The notes under the pieces: model-generated
Seen by the model: the letters and a program-made list of their open reading frames with translations, nothing else
What the model was told of the DNA's origin: nothing
Database searches by the model: none
Origin: Blastocatellia bacterium
GTDB taxonomy: Bacteria > Acidobacteriota > Blastocatellia > HR10 > J050
NCBI GenBank assembly: GCA_026985075.1
Contig: JALSQX010000004.1
Coordinates: forward strand, 32,386 to 96,385
Length of the DNA: 64,000 nt
Direction of reading: 5' to 3'
Translations under genes and position numbers: made by a program
Shown here: positions 45,712 through 58,400 of the stretch, piece by piece
Position numbering within the stretch: position 1 is the first letter of the stretch
Layout: each line of letters opens with the position of its first letter

Positions 45712-46044
45712 GCGTGATGCCATCGGCTCGTAACAATTGGCAGTCAATATTTAATCGGTCCTGAGGCGCTCCCCACTATGCTGCCCACATCCACGCATGG
45801 TAGTCGAGCTATCTCTTTGCCCTGGTTGTGGTCGTCATTCATGATCCATCCATGTCCACGCGGAATCATCTTAACTCATTTCAAAGGAATCTACTCACGA
45901 GCATGTCTCGCACAAGTTGAGAATGAAGTATCGACGAGAAGAAATGGTGACAGCCCGTGGTACACATAAGGTTCCACACACGTTGAATATGAAGTAGCAC
46001 GGGCCGCTATTTGGAGTTGTTTATTTCCTCGGAGGTCAGTGGAT
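45712..46044. other. cas1-cas2 spacer with a degenerate 66-base-period repeat
   Basis: No gene here. CACAAGTTGAGAATGAAGTA (45911-45930) recurs as a 17/20 match at 45977-45996, 66 bases on, which is the same period as the main array. The arms GCCCGTG (45953-45959) and CACGGGC (45998-46004) flank the second copy. The motif does not resemble the main array repeat. It may be a relic repeat pair of another array or a regulatory element before cas2. Confidence 0.45.
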
Positions 46045-46308
46045 ATGTATGTCATTGTGGTCTACGATATTGAGCAAGAGCGAGTAGGAAAAGTGTGCCA
46101 GTTTCTCCGTCGCTATTTGAATTGGGTCCAGAATTCAGCCTTTGAAGGAGAGTTGAGTGAGGGACGGCTGGAACAGGTCAAAGCCGGGCTGAAAGATATC
46201 ATCGACCCGGAACATGATTCAATTTATTTTTACATCCTGCGGGAGGCTCGCTGGGTGCGTAAGGAAATTCTTGGTCAAAGCAAAGCTCCTATCAGTAACA
46301 TCATCTGA
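46045..46308 (+). CDS. cas2: Cas2 spacer-acquisition subunit
   Basis: Cas2 bridges two Cas1 dimers. MYVIVVYDIEQERVGKVCQF has the family's first strand with the YDI Asp, followed by FLRRYLNWVQNSAFEGEL and the C-terminal SIYFYILREARWVRKEILG. ATG 46045 lies 9 bases after GGAGG; a GTG at 46039 is too close to it. 87 residues, normal. It is separated from cas1 by a 333-base gap and is followed by the leader of the CRISPR array. Confidence 0.95.
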   Translation: MYVIVVYDIEQERVGKVCQFLRRYLNWVQNSAFEGELSEGRLEQVKAGLKDIIDPEHDSIYFYILREARWVRKEILGQSKAPISNII

Positions 46309-46332
46309 TTTTTGCCGTCGTTCTCCCCCCTC

Positions 46333-46362
46333 TTGACGGTTATCGCACATTGACGGCATAAT
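46333..46362 (+). promoter_or_regulatory. CRISPR leader promoter
   Basis: TTGACG (46333-46338) and CATAAT (46357-46362) are 18 bases apart in the 102-base leader (46309-46410) between cas2 and the first repeat. The direction fits repeats ending in the ATTGAAAC handle. The A/T-rich segment 46381-46405 next to the first repeat is typical of leader ends used in integration. Confidence 0.65.
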
Positions 46363-46410
46363 TAGCTTGTGTGTAGCTGTAAGTATTTGAAAATATTATA
46401 TTCTTTATGG

Positions 46411-49400
46411 GTCGTAATCGAACCAATGTGGGATTGAAACGGGTGCCCCTAGTGGGCAAAGCGCTTCGCGCTGGGGTCGTAATCGAACCAATGTGGGATT
46501 GAAACTCATTGGTATTGGCAATATGCTGATGATTGCTTGCGTCGTAATCGAACCAATGTGGGATTGAAACATTCTTTGCCTTCCTCTCCGTGTAGTCTTC
46601 GATGTTGTCGTAATCGAACCAATGTGGGATTGAAACGTAGGATTTGGAGGACGGCACGATGAAGGCAGAACAGTCGTAATCGAACCAATGTGGGATTGAA
46701 ACGGGATTGTCGGAATTGCAGGAGGCCGTATTCGATGAGTCGTAATCGAACCAATGTGGGATTGAAACGCTCGGGATCATCCAATGTGAAAACCTCCCGC
46801 GCAGCGTCGTAATCGAACCAATGTGGGATTGAAACCTCGGGTAAGAAAGCGGGCCAACTCTGGCGCGAAAAGTCGTAATCGAACCAATGTGGGATTGAAA
46901 CTCGGCCAGATCGCCGATGCCCTCTCCATATCCGACGGTCGTAATCGAACCAATGTGGGATTGAAACAAATAATTAGCATCACGGAGAACGCACAGAGAG
47001 AGGGTCGTAATCGAACCAATGTGGGATTGAAACACGGAGGGAACGATGAAAATCGACGTGTTGCGCTCCGTCGTAATCGAACCAATGTGGGATTGAAACG
47101 TGGCTATCAGGAAGTATTCGCAGGGAGCGGCGTCAGTCGTAATCGAACCAATGTGGGATTGAAACTGGAGCGGAGGTTCGTCGAGGTATTCATTTATTCC
47201 GGTCGTAATCGAACCAATGTGGGATTGAAACCGGCGATGAACTCTCTCGTGCTGTGGCTCAATCAATCGTCGTAATCGAACCAATGTGGGATTGAAACCG
47301 GCGAACGCCGAACCCGTCTCCAACCGCAAGGCCGTCGTAATCGAACCAATGTGGGATTGAAACGTTTGACGCAGATGCCTGGAGCGGGAAACGGTAAACC
47401 GTCGTAATCGAACCAATGTGGGATTGAAACGCGGGGTGCTCCTTCGTGATCTCGTCGTAAAGATCAGTCGTAATCGAACCAATGTGGGATTGAAACGCAG
47501 CAGCGTCAGGGGCAGAGCCGGGGCAATGGTGAGTCGTAATCGAACCAATGTGGGATTGAAACTTGACGAACGCCAGCGCCTCGGGGTTGCTGAACAACGT
47601 CGTAATCGAACCAATGTGGGATTGAAACCGGGAAATATTACAAAATCCGGCCCTCGTTCAGCCTGTCGTAATCGAACCAATGTGGGATTGAAACAGAGTC
47701 AGAATCATCAAAGCAAGGAAATCTGCTTTGGTCGTAATCGAACCAATGTGGGATTGAAACAGCTTTAACAGCTCCGGCGCAAGGAGCCTCCATTCGGTCG
47801 TAATCGAACCAATGTGGGATTGAAACCACGGAAGGAGGAAAAATGGGAAAAGTGAAAGGCTAGTCGTAATCGAACCAATGTGGGATTGAAACTTGACGCA
47901 TCAGGAGGACGAAATGAAAACACGGAAGGGTCGTAATCGAACCAATGTGGGATTGAAACACGAGCTTTGGTTTGGACGCGATGGCGTCCTTCACGGTCGT
48001 AATCGAACCAATGTGGGATTGAAACATTCGTCATCGGTGGGGGAATTATTTAGGCGAGAGTCGTAATCGAACCAATGTGGGATTGAAACGACTGCTCCGG
48101 GTCCACGCAGGACTGGAGCGGTCTGGTCGTAATCGAACCAATGTGGGATTGAAACGAATGCGTCCCAGAGTGGCCAGCAGCGTCGCGGTGGGTCGTAATC
48201 GAACCAATGTGGGATTGAAACTCTGGTGAGGTGAGGTAATCCATGAATGAACGCCCAGTCGTAATCGAACCAATGTGGGATTGAAACGCGCCGGGATGGG
48301 GTTGTCCCCGATCTCCAGCGCGGTCGTAATCGAACCAATGTGGGATTGAAACCGCGACGAGCAACCGCTCGACGTTAACCTCGGTGCCGTCGTAATCGAA
48401 CCAATGTGGGATTGAAACTCATAGACGGAGATCTGGCGACGGGCTTCATCATAAGTCGTAATCGAACCAATGTGGGATTGAAACTAGACGCGACGACGGG
48501 TGCTGCGCGCTTCGTAGTCGGTCGTAATCGAACCAATGTGGGATTGAAACACTTGCCTAGTTATAGAGTGCCCGGAGTTCGGGCGCGTCGTAATCGAACC
48601 AATGTGGGATTGAAACGGCTATGACCTCGGCGAACGTGGGCAGCTTCTCGAAGTCGTAATCGAACCAATGTGGGATTGAAACGTATGAGCTTGCGCCCGG
48701 CAGCACGATACGCCGTGGTCGTAATCGAACCAATGTGGGATTGAAACGCGATGTTCGCGGCGATACCCGGCGGCTTCTAGCGGTCGTAATCGAACCAATG
48801 TGGGATTGAAACTGTGAATATTGCGGGAACGGTTCTACCCACCAGGCGTCGTAATCGAACCAATGTGGGATTGAAACGGTGGTGGAGGTGGAGTTTTCTC
48901 ACCACGGCGCACCGGTCGTAATCGAACCAATGTGGGATTGAAACTGAGATCGACAACAATCTCATGGACCCCGAGCCAGTGTCGTAATCGAACCAATGTG
49001 GGATTGAAACTTTCAACTACTATGTGAATTTCTCCGTGCACGTCTCGTCGTAATCGAACCAATGTGGGATTGAAACCTTTGGGTTCTGGTTGAACGGGCA
49101 ATGGCGGGGCAGTCGTAATCGAACCAATGTGGGATTGAAACCGATTCACCGGAAGCATTTTTCTTCGCCGGGCCAAGTCGTAATCGAACCAATGTGGGAT
49201 TGAAACCGGGTGTAATGCCGACGACCTCCAGGATTGGGATGGGTCGTAATCGAACCAATGTGGGATTGAAACTTGCTTATGTCGAAGTTGCCGCATGGCG
49301 GCGCGACGGTCGTAATCGAACCAATGTGGGATTGAAACTAAGGTGGGGAAGGTTGTTGAAACGTTCGCCGTCCCGTCGTAATCGAACCAATGTGGGATTG

Positions 49401-52400
49401 AAACGCGGGAGACGGCGAGAATGCAATACTGACCATCACCGTCGTAATCGAACCAATGTGGGATTGAAACTCGCTATCGACGGTCGGATCGGCGGGAACT
49501 ACAAATGTCGTAATCGAACCAATGTGGGATTGAAACGGAGGGACCGTTCGTGGAAGACAGATGGGAGCGATCGTCGTAATCGAACCAATGTGGGATTGAA
49601 ACTTAATGGCGACGAATTAACGTTAATTACAGGTAAGAGTCGTAATCGAACCAATGTGGGATTGAAACAAGCTGGTCAAGTTTATCCATCTCATAAATGC
49701 GGTATGTCGTAATCGAACCAATGTGGGATTGAAACTTAGGCGATTTTTATCGCCTTAGCGCCCGGGGTATAGTCGTAATCGAACCAATGTGGGATTGAAA
49801 CCGCGGCGAGCTCGATGTACGCAATCGCCCCCTCTCCGTCGTAATCGAACCAATGTGGGATTGAAACATGTCATTCAATTGATAGTGAAGCAGTCCCAGA
49901 ATGGTCGTAATCGAACCAATGTGGGATTGAAACAAGGGACAAAGGCATCGAACTCTATACCCCGGGCGGTCGTAATCGAACCAATGTGGGATTGAAACGT
50001 GTGGTAACATTAGACACTATACAGGGCGACTGTGTCGTAATCGAACCAATGTGGGATTGAAACCTTGGGGGCTCCGGCGAGTAGCCGGGAAAGTTGTGTG
50101 TCGTAATCGAACCAATGTGGGATTGAAACGGGGCGCATCTTCCTGGAGAAGGCGCGCATGGAGGAGTCGTAATCGAACCAATGTGGGATTGAAACCATGG
50201 AGCTGAACGGTAGTTGGTCCCAAGCACGATAGTCGTAATCGAACCAATGTGGGATTGAAACGGCCAGGAATGCCAGCGGAATCTATACGAGTGACAGGTC
50301 GTAATCGAACCAATGTGGGATTGAAACCGTATTTCTTCGATAGTAACTGCCCGGCCGATTTCAAGTCGTAATCGAACCAATGTGGGATTGAAACATTGCA
50401 CATTCGGTCGATGGCTATGAATGAAGAGGAGTCGTAATCGAACCAATGTGGGATTGAAACTCGTGGGCATTTTTGCCCACGGTGTCCGAAATCTGTGTCG
50501 TAATCGAACCAATGTGGGATTGAAACCGGGGAAGATGAACCGCGGTAACGGAGGAGTCCATAGTCGTAATCGAACCAATGTGGGATTGAAACGAACTGCG
50601 GCTAGTTATATAGCGCCCGCAATTCCGGGTCGTAATCGAACCAATGTGGGATTGAAACTACAGGATCGACAACCGGCGCAGAGCGGGTGCTCGGTCGTAA
50701 TCGAACCAATGTGGGATTGAAACAGGCCAATTGGGGACTGAATCCCCAAGGCCACGGGGGTCGTAATCGAACCAATGTGGGATTGAAACGGAATTAATCG
50801 AACGCTTGGACGGCTTGCCCGAGGAGTCGTAATCGAACCAATGTGGGATTGAAACAGCACCATGCCTATTCCCTATGCCCATGCCCAAGCAGTCGTAATC
50901 GAACCAATGTGGGATTGAAACTTTCACAAAATTTCACTAAAAAAATTTACTGAAATTGTCGTAATCGAACCAATGTGGGATTGAAACAGGAACAAGACCA
51001 AGGGGAGGAAGAGGACGGGCAAGAGTCGTAATCGAACCAATGTGGGATTGAAACTCATTAGCCTCTTGCAGTCACTTCAAAAGTGGGAAAAGTCGTAATC
51101 GAACCAATGTGGGATTGAAACAAACCCAAAAACCTCGACGCTGGCGACGATGCCATCGGTCGTAATCGAACCAATGTGGGATTGAAACGGCAAAAAAAAA
51201 TGCCTAGCGTCAGCTTGGACGCTAGTCGTAATCGAACCAATGTGGGATTGAAACAACCCCATGGGCGAAAACCCCGACAACGGCGTCTTCGTCGTAATCG
51301 AACCAATGTGGGATTGAAACGGACACCGGCACTTCCCAGGGTCGCTCGCCCCCGCGGTCGTAATCGAACCAATGTGGGATTGAAACTACATCGTAAAATA
51401 TGAGAGAAATGATTGAGAAGCTGTCGTAATCGAACCAATGTGGGATTGAAACATTGCTGAATGACATCGGGTGTCACCGTCCCTGAAGCGTCGTAATCGA
51501 ACCAATGTGGGATTGAAACTGGAAAGCAAGGGACCTCTTTGCCGTCTCCGATTTGGTCGTAATCGAACCAATGTGGGATTGAAACGGCAGTAAGCCCGGC
51601 CCGCAAGTGCAATGATACTCGGTCGTAATCGAACCAATGTGGGATTGAAACAGGCCGCCAAGGCCCGGGAGAAGAAAGCCTTCGAGTGTCGTAATCGAAC
51701 CAATGTGGGATTGAAACGCTTCTCAAAGTGCCGGACACTACGGCTTCCGAGGAGGTCGTAATCGAACCAATGTGGGATTGAAACAGGTTGGCGTGATGGT
51801 AATTGGGACAACGATTGAATGTCGTAATCGAACCAATGTGGGATTGAAACATGGAATTCGAGGCGACGATGATGCATTCGGGTAGGTCGTAATCGAACCA
51901 ATGTGGGATTGAAACCGACTGAAGACAGCACGGCATAGGCGATGTCCCCTCTGTCGTAATCGAACCAATGTGGGATTGAAACGAAGGAGAAATTCGGGGC
52001 CGAGGTGGCCCGGGATATGTCGTAATCGAACCAATGTGGGATTGAAACGCACGAGAATCTGAAGGTGGTGAGTGATAATACGCGGTCGTAATCGAACCAA
52101 TGTGGGATTGAAACGCTGCTCATGGTTCTGATCGTAAATTCAAATTGGGGGTCGTAATCGAACCAATGTGGGATTGAAACTATCTTGTTGATTTGCAACG
52201 ATTTACATGAGTGATGAGTCGTAATCGAACCAATGTGGGATTGAAACCGTCTAAGCTGGTGGGTTTCGGTCCTAGCAGCATGCGTCGTAATCGAACCAAT
52301 GTGGGATTGAAACTGGAGGACACCAATAAAGACGAAGAGACTGTGCTCCGTCGTAATCGAACCAATGTGGGATTGAAACTAGAGGGTGGGAAGCAGACGG

Positions 52401-55400
52401 GCGGCTGACCGCCCAGTCGTAATCGAACCAATGTGGGATTGAAACGGACAACGGCGTATGATGTATAATCCTCAGCACTCGGTCGTAATCGAACCAATGT
52501 GGGATTGAAACGCGGGATTGAGCCGCTGGGCCGCGGGCATCCTGGAGGTCGTAATCGAACCAATGTGGGATTGAAACGTTAAACAACCCATCGTGTTCCT
52601 CAGCCCAAATGGGGTCGTAATCGAACCAATGTGGGATTGAAACGCACGAAGGCGTCGAAATCTATCCCCCGGGCGCTCAAGTCGTAATCGAACCAATGTG
52701 GGATTGAAACAGAGAAAGTCACGAACACAACTTTCCCGGCTACTCGGTCGTAATCGAACCAATGTGGGATTGAAACGAGCTCCCCGGCGAGAAACCCCAA
52801 TGGGCGCATTCGGTCGTAATCGAACCAATGTGGGATTGAAACTCTGGAAGAGAGACGGCGACGGGGAGTCGCGTCGGGGTCGTAATCGAACCAATGTGGG
52901 ATTGAAACGGATAGGTGAGACTCGCTAGCTAGATGTCAAGTTCAAGTCGTAATCGAACCAATGTGGGATTGAAACGAAGGCGGGATAATCTCGATGATGT
53001 TCTCTTGGTTGGTCGTAATCGAACCAATGTGGGATTGAAACGGATAGGTGGGGCTCTATCATTCAGATGTCCAACTCGTCGTAATCGAACCAATGTGGGA
53101 TTGAAACTTCACGTGGTGGATCTCAATTCCTATTGTTTACTCAGTCGTAATCGAACCAATGTGGGATTGAAACGGGATTGATGTTCAATCTGAGACGTCG
53201 TCAGTATGTCGAGTCGTAATCGAACCAATGTGGGATTGAAACACGACGGACGCTAGGCAAAAAAAATTGGGGGAGCCGGTCGTAATCGAACCAATGTGGG
53301 ATTGAAACGGAAAATTTGTGTCGCAATGCCCGGCTGCTCATGGTGTCGTAATCGAACCAATGTGGGATTGAAACCTTGCAGGCACTCCAGGGGTGGGAAA
53401 GCGAGGGCCGGTCGTAATCGAACCAATGTGGGATTGAAACTTTCCATCGTGGATTTGGGAATCTCTGACGCTCCCGGTCGTAATCGAACCAATGTGGGAT
53501 TGAAACGGGTGGGGGTGGACGGGAAGGTGACCGCGGTCCGATGTCGTAATCGAACCAATGTGGGATTGAAACTCGTTGGCAAGATTGCGGATGGCAAGGC
53601 ATCCGCAAGTCGTAATCGAACCAATGTGGGATTGAAACTACAGGGTGGGAGGCAGACGGGCGGCTGACCGCACAGTCGTAATCGAACCAATGTGGGATTG
53701 AAACAGCAAGGCGACTCTCACAATTTTACACTTACGATTCGTCGTAATCGAACCAATGTGGGATTGAAACTCGGCTCCCCCAAACCCGAGCTGAAGGCTA
53801 GTTGTAGTCGTAATCGAACCAATGTGGGATTGAAACTCATCCAAGCTGCGGGGTTTTGGTCCCAGCAGCGCGGTCGTAATCGAACCAATGTGGGATTGAA
53901 ACATGACGTACACCGGGCATTGGCATTGGCATAGGGCAGTCGTAATCGAACCAATGTGGGATTGAAACGGCATTGGCATTGGCATAGGGCATGGCGCTTG
54001 GTGCGTCGTAATCGAACCAATGTGGGATTGAAACTATCTTGCTGATTCGCAACGATTTACATGAGTGAGTCGTAATCGAACCAATGTGGGATTGAAACCG
54101 ATTGGCGCATGGGATGTAGCCTATCGCGACTTTGGTCGTAATCGAACCAATGTGGGATTGAAACACGACGGACGCTAGGCAAAAAAAAATTGGGGGAGGT
54201 CGTAATCGAACCAATGTGGGATTGAAACTCGTTGCAGACTGGCGAGCAAGCTTACAATAGCTGCTGTCGTAATCGAACCAATGTGGGATTGAAACAGGCG
54301 TCGTAGACGGCCAGGAGACGCTCAGCCGTCTGTCGTAATCGAACCAATGTGGGATTGAAACTCCATCTTCGTCAGGAGCAGATGGACACCCGATGATGTC
54401 GTAATCGAACCAATGTGGGATTGAAACCGAGAGAGCCACCGTCCACACTCCGGCTTCCCCTTCCGTCGTAATCGAACCAATGTGGGATTGAAACCCAGCT
54501 TCCCCACTTTGTGGCGGATCATCCGCCACGTCGTAATCGAACCAATGTGGGATTGAAACACGGAGGGAACGAGTGACGATCAGGTTAGTGAAGTTGTCGT
54601 AATCGAACCAATGTGGGATTGAAACTGTCGGCAAGGGCGTCGTAGATCTCCAACAGCTTCGTCGTAATCGAACCAATGTGGGATTGAAACAGAGGAAAGC
54701 AACGACGAATAGAGTTTGGGCTCGCGTCGTAATCGAACCAATGTGGGATTGAAACGCGAGATCCAGCTCGTCGGGATCGAAGCCCAACGGTGGGTCGTAA
54801 TCGAACCAATGTGGGATTGAAACGGTGTGTGGGGAGTCACACCCGGGTGAGCACGAAGCGTCGTAATCGAACCAATGTGGGATTGAAACGGTGTGTGGGG
54901 AGTCACACCCGGGTGAGCACGAAGCGTCGTAATCGAACCAATGTGGGATTGAAACTCGGAAGAAGCTAGAACGCGAGCTCCACACGCTTCGGTCGTAATC
55001 GAACCAATGTGGGATTGAAACTGCTAGAATAAAAGAAGAGGATGACCATGCGCGGACGTCGTAATCGAACCAATGTGGGATTGAAACCGAGCCCAACGCA
55101 GAAAACCGCGAATACCTCTTAAGTCGTAATCGAACCAATGTGGGATTGAAACTACTGTTCGATCCAGAGTTTCTTGTACGATAGGAGTGTCGTAATCGAA
55201 CCAATGTGGGATTGAAACCACTGTGTTGTCTGTCAGCTTTGGCGCAGTTACTACGTCGTAATCGAACCAATGTGGGATTGAAACGATCACTTCTGTTCAA
55301 TGCATTGTTTCGCTATTAATGTCGTAATCGAACCAATGTGGGATTGAAACAACGGATGCGCCTCATCGAACGATTCGAGCGAACTAGTCGTAATCGAACC

Positions 55401-58400
55401 AATGTGGGATTGAAACCGGCGTACCGCGCCCTGAAGAACGCTTTCGCCGACCTGTCGTAATCGAACCAATGTGGGATTGAAACGAATACAAAGGGACAGA
55501 AAATCACAACACGGATAAGTCGTAATCGAACCAATGTGGGATTGAAACCGTTCAGCGTGCGGGTCGTACGACGCGCCTATAAATGTCGTAATCGAACCAA
55601 TGTGGGATTGAAACCTGGAAGGCGCCCACCTGGACGACCTTGTGCGTCACGTCGTAATCGAACCAATGTGGGATTGAAACCCTCGCCGAGGCGGACGAGA
55701 AGATCGAGCAGCCCGTGTCGTAATCGAACCAATGTGGGATTGAAACCCATTCCAATGCCCCCATATAATCCTCGGAGACGTGCGTCGTAATCGAACCAAT
55801 GTGGGATTGAAACCTGTTACTGCTCTCGCTGATGGAGACGAACTTCGACGTCGTAATCGAACCAATGTGGGATTGAAACGTTGCGGGGCGGCGGGCGCGG
55901 CGCGCCCTGTAGGTTCGTCGTAATCGAACCAATGTGGGATTGAAACTGAGGTCTGGCCCGCCGTGGACGAGGCGATGGTCGGGTCGTAATCGAACCAATG
56001 TGGGATTGAAACTGTATAAATGGCTATTTTCCCATCCGCAACAAAGCAGTCGTAATCGAACCAATGTGGGATTGAAACTCGCGCTCTGCCTCGGGCGATG
56101 AGGAGGGGGTATGAGTCGTAATCGAACCAATGTGGGATTGAAACTTACGTCGATCGCCAATATCGGCTTCAGTGAGATCAGTCGTAATCGAACCAATGTG
56201 GGATTGAAACACCCCTCGTCCCTCGCATGACGGCGAATCTCGCAAGGTCGTAATCGAACCAATGTGGGATTGAAACCCGGGCCACCCGGGTCGAGTTCGA
56301 CTCGGAGACGGGGTCGTAATCGAACCAATGTGGGATTGAAACGGCTCAGGGCGCGGGCGGTGGAGGACGAGGAGTTCCTGTCGTAATCGAACCAATGTGG
56401 GATTGAAACCGACGAAAAGCACCAGCAGCTTGACATCGAATACGCGTCGTAATCGAACCAATGTGGGATTGAAACCTGTTACTGCTCTCGCTGATGGAGA
56501 CGAACTTCGACGTCGTAATCGAACCAATGTGGGATTGAAACACGCGGTGGGGACGGTCGTCGAGGTGAGACACCCAGGTCGTAATCGAACCAATGTGGGA
56601 TTGAAACGAGTCTGATAACCCATGGTCAACGAGAGTCTGATAAGTCGTAATCGAACCAATGTGGGATTGAAACAAAAAGATGAGGAGACGATGCTCCTCA
56701 CAAGGGAGCGTCGTAATCGAACCAATGTGGGATTGAAACGACGGTCACGTAGCCGAATCTGGCGACGGAGGACTCGTCGTAATCGAACCAATGTGGGATT
56801 GAAACAGGATGGCTCCCTGCATAAGAAGGGAGCGAACCACCGTCGTAATCGAACCAATGTGGGATTGAAACAGGGGAAGGGGAGAAGGGGAGAAAGGGAA
56901 GACGGATGGTCGTAATCGAACCAATGTGGGATTGAAACATGCCCAATCCCGATCTCGATCTCGATGTACGTCATGTCGTAATCGAACCAATGTGGGATTG
57001 AAACAAAAGGAGGTATACCAATGACTATGGAAGAGCTAAAGGTCGTAATCGAACCAATGTGGGATTGAAACTGCATGCCGAGCAGCATTCGCAACGCTCA
57101 CAGGTGCAGTCGTAATCGAACCAATGTGGGATTGAAACAAAAAGATGAGGAGACGATGCTCCTCACAAGGGAGCGTCGTAATCGAACCAATGTGGGATTG
57201 AAACACGAGCGAGGTTTGGGACCAAGGATGGCTCCCTGCAGTCGTAATCGAACCAATGTGGGATTGAAACGTCAAAAAATTTTATCTCTCGCAAAATCAA
57301 TAACTTAGTCGTAATCGAACCAATGTGGGATTGAAACCAACCCTACCCGGCTCCAGGATGGTTGGGACGGTTCGTCGTAATCGAACCAATGTGGGATTGA
57401 AACGCGTTGGAGCCGCCGGACCCACTCGCGGGCTCGCTTGTCGTAATCGAACCAATGTGGGATTGAAACGGTTAATTGGGACGGTGATTACATCGACCAC
57501 CTTCGTCGTAATCGAACCAATGTGGGATTGAAACCAAGACGGCGAGGATCCCTTCGTACGCCCGCGGGTGTCGTAATCGAACCAATGTGGGATTGAAACC
57601 CGTTGGCCCGCCCCCTGTGTGCGTTATTGGGCGAGGTCGTAATCGAACCAATGTGGGATTGAAACAGGGACGCTCGCCCCCGCGGGCTAATGTTGCGTTC
57701 TGTCGTAATCGAACCAATGTGGGATTGAAACGGGTAATCGTGACGATAGTCACCCCGGATTTGGGCTGTCGTAATCGAACCAATGTGGGATTGAAACCGA
57801 ACGGAAACAAGGCAACCTTGGCTAATGCCAAGGTTGTCGTAATCGAACCAATGTGGGATTGAAACAGGGGAGAAGGGGAGAAGGGGAGAAGGGGAAGACG
57901 GGTCGTAATCGAACCAATGTGGGATTGAAACTGCACAAGCACCAAGCACCATGCACAAGCACCATGGTCGTAATCGAACCAATGTGGGATTGAAACCGAG
58001 CCAATTCCTTATCAGAGTCGATATGATCAAGAGTCGTAATCGAACCAATGTGGGATTGAAACGGAAGTATTTCGCGGCCGCATGGCGGATTTTGGGTCGT
58101 CGTAATCGAACCAATGTGGGATTGAAACATTCCGCCCCGGCTCATTACGGAAGGGGAAGCCGGGTCGTAATCGAACCAATGTGGGATTGAAACGATAGCG
58201 ATCTGCGTGTTCTCTCAGGAGGTGCATGAGTCGTAATCGAACCAATGTGGGATTGAAACGTGGGTACCCGGCCGGGCGGGGCTCGCTCCACGCCGTCGTA
58301 ATCGAACCAATGTGGGATTGAAACGTGGTCGGGGTGAATAAACTTTTCACCCCGACGCAGTCGTAATCGAACCAATGTGGGATTGAAACGTATTCCCCCA

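Noticed and set aside
45778..45969. 63-residue frame between cas1 and cas2
   Set aside because: No ribosome site or domain, and the repeat pair in this gap shows drift without frame constraint.
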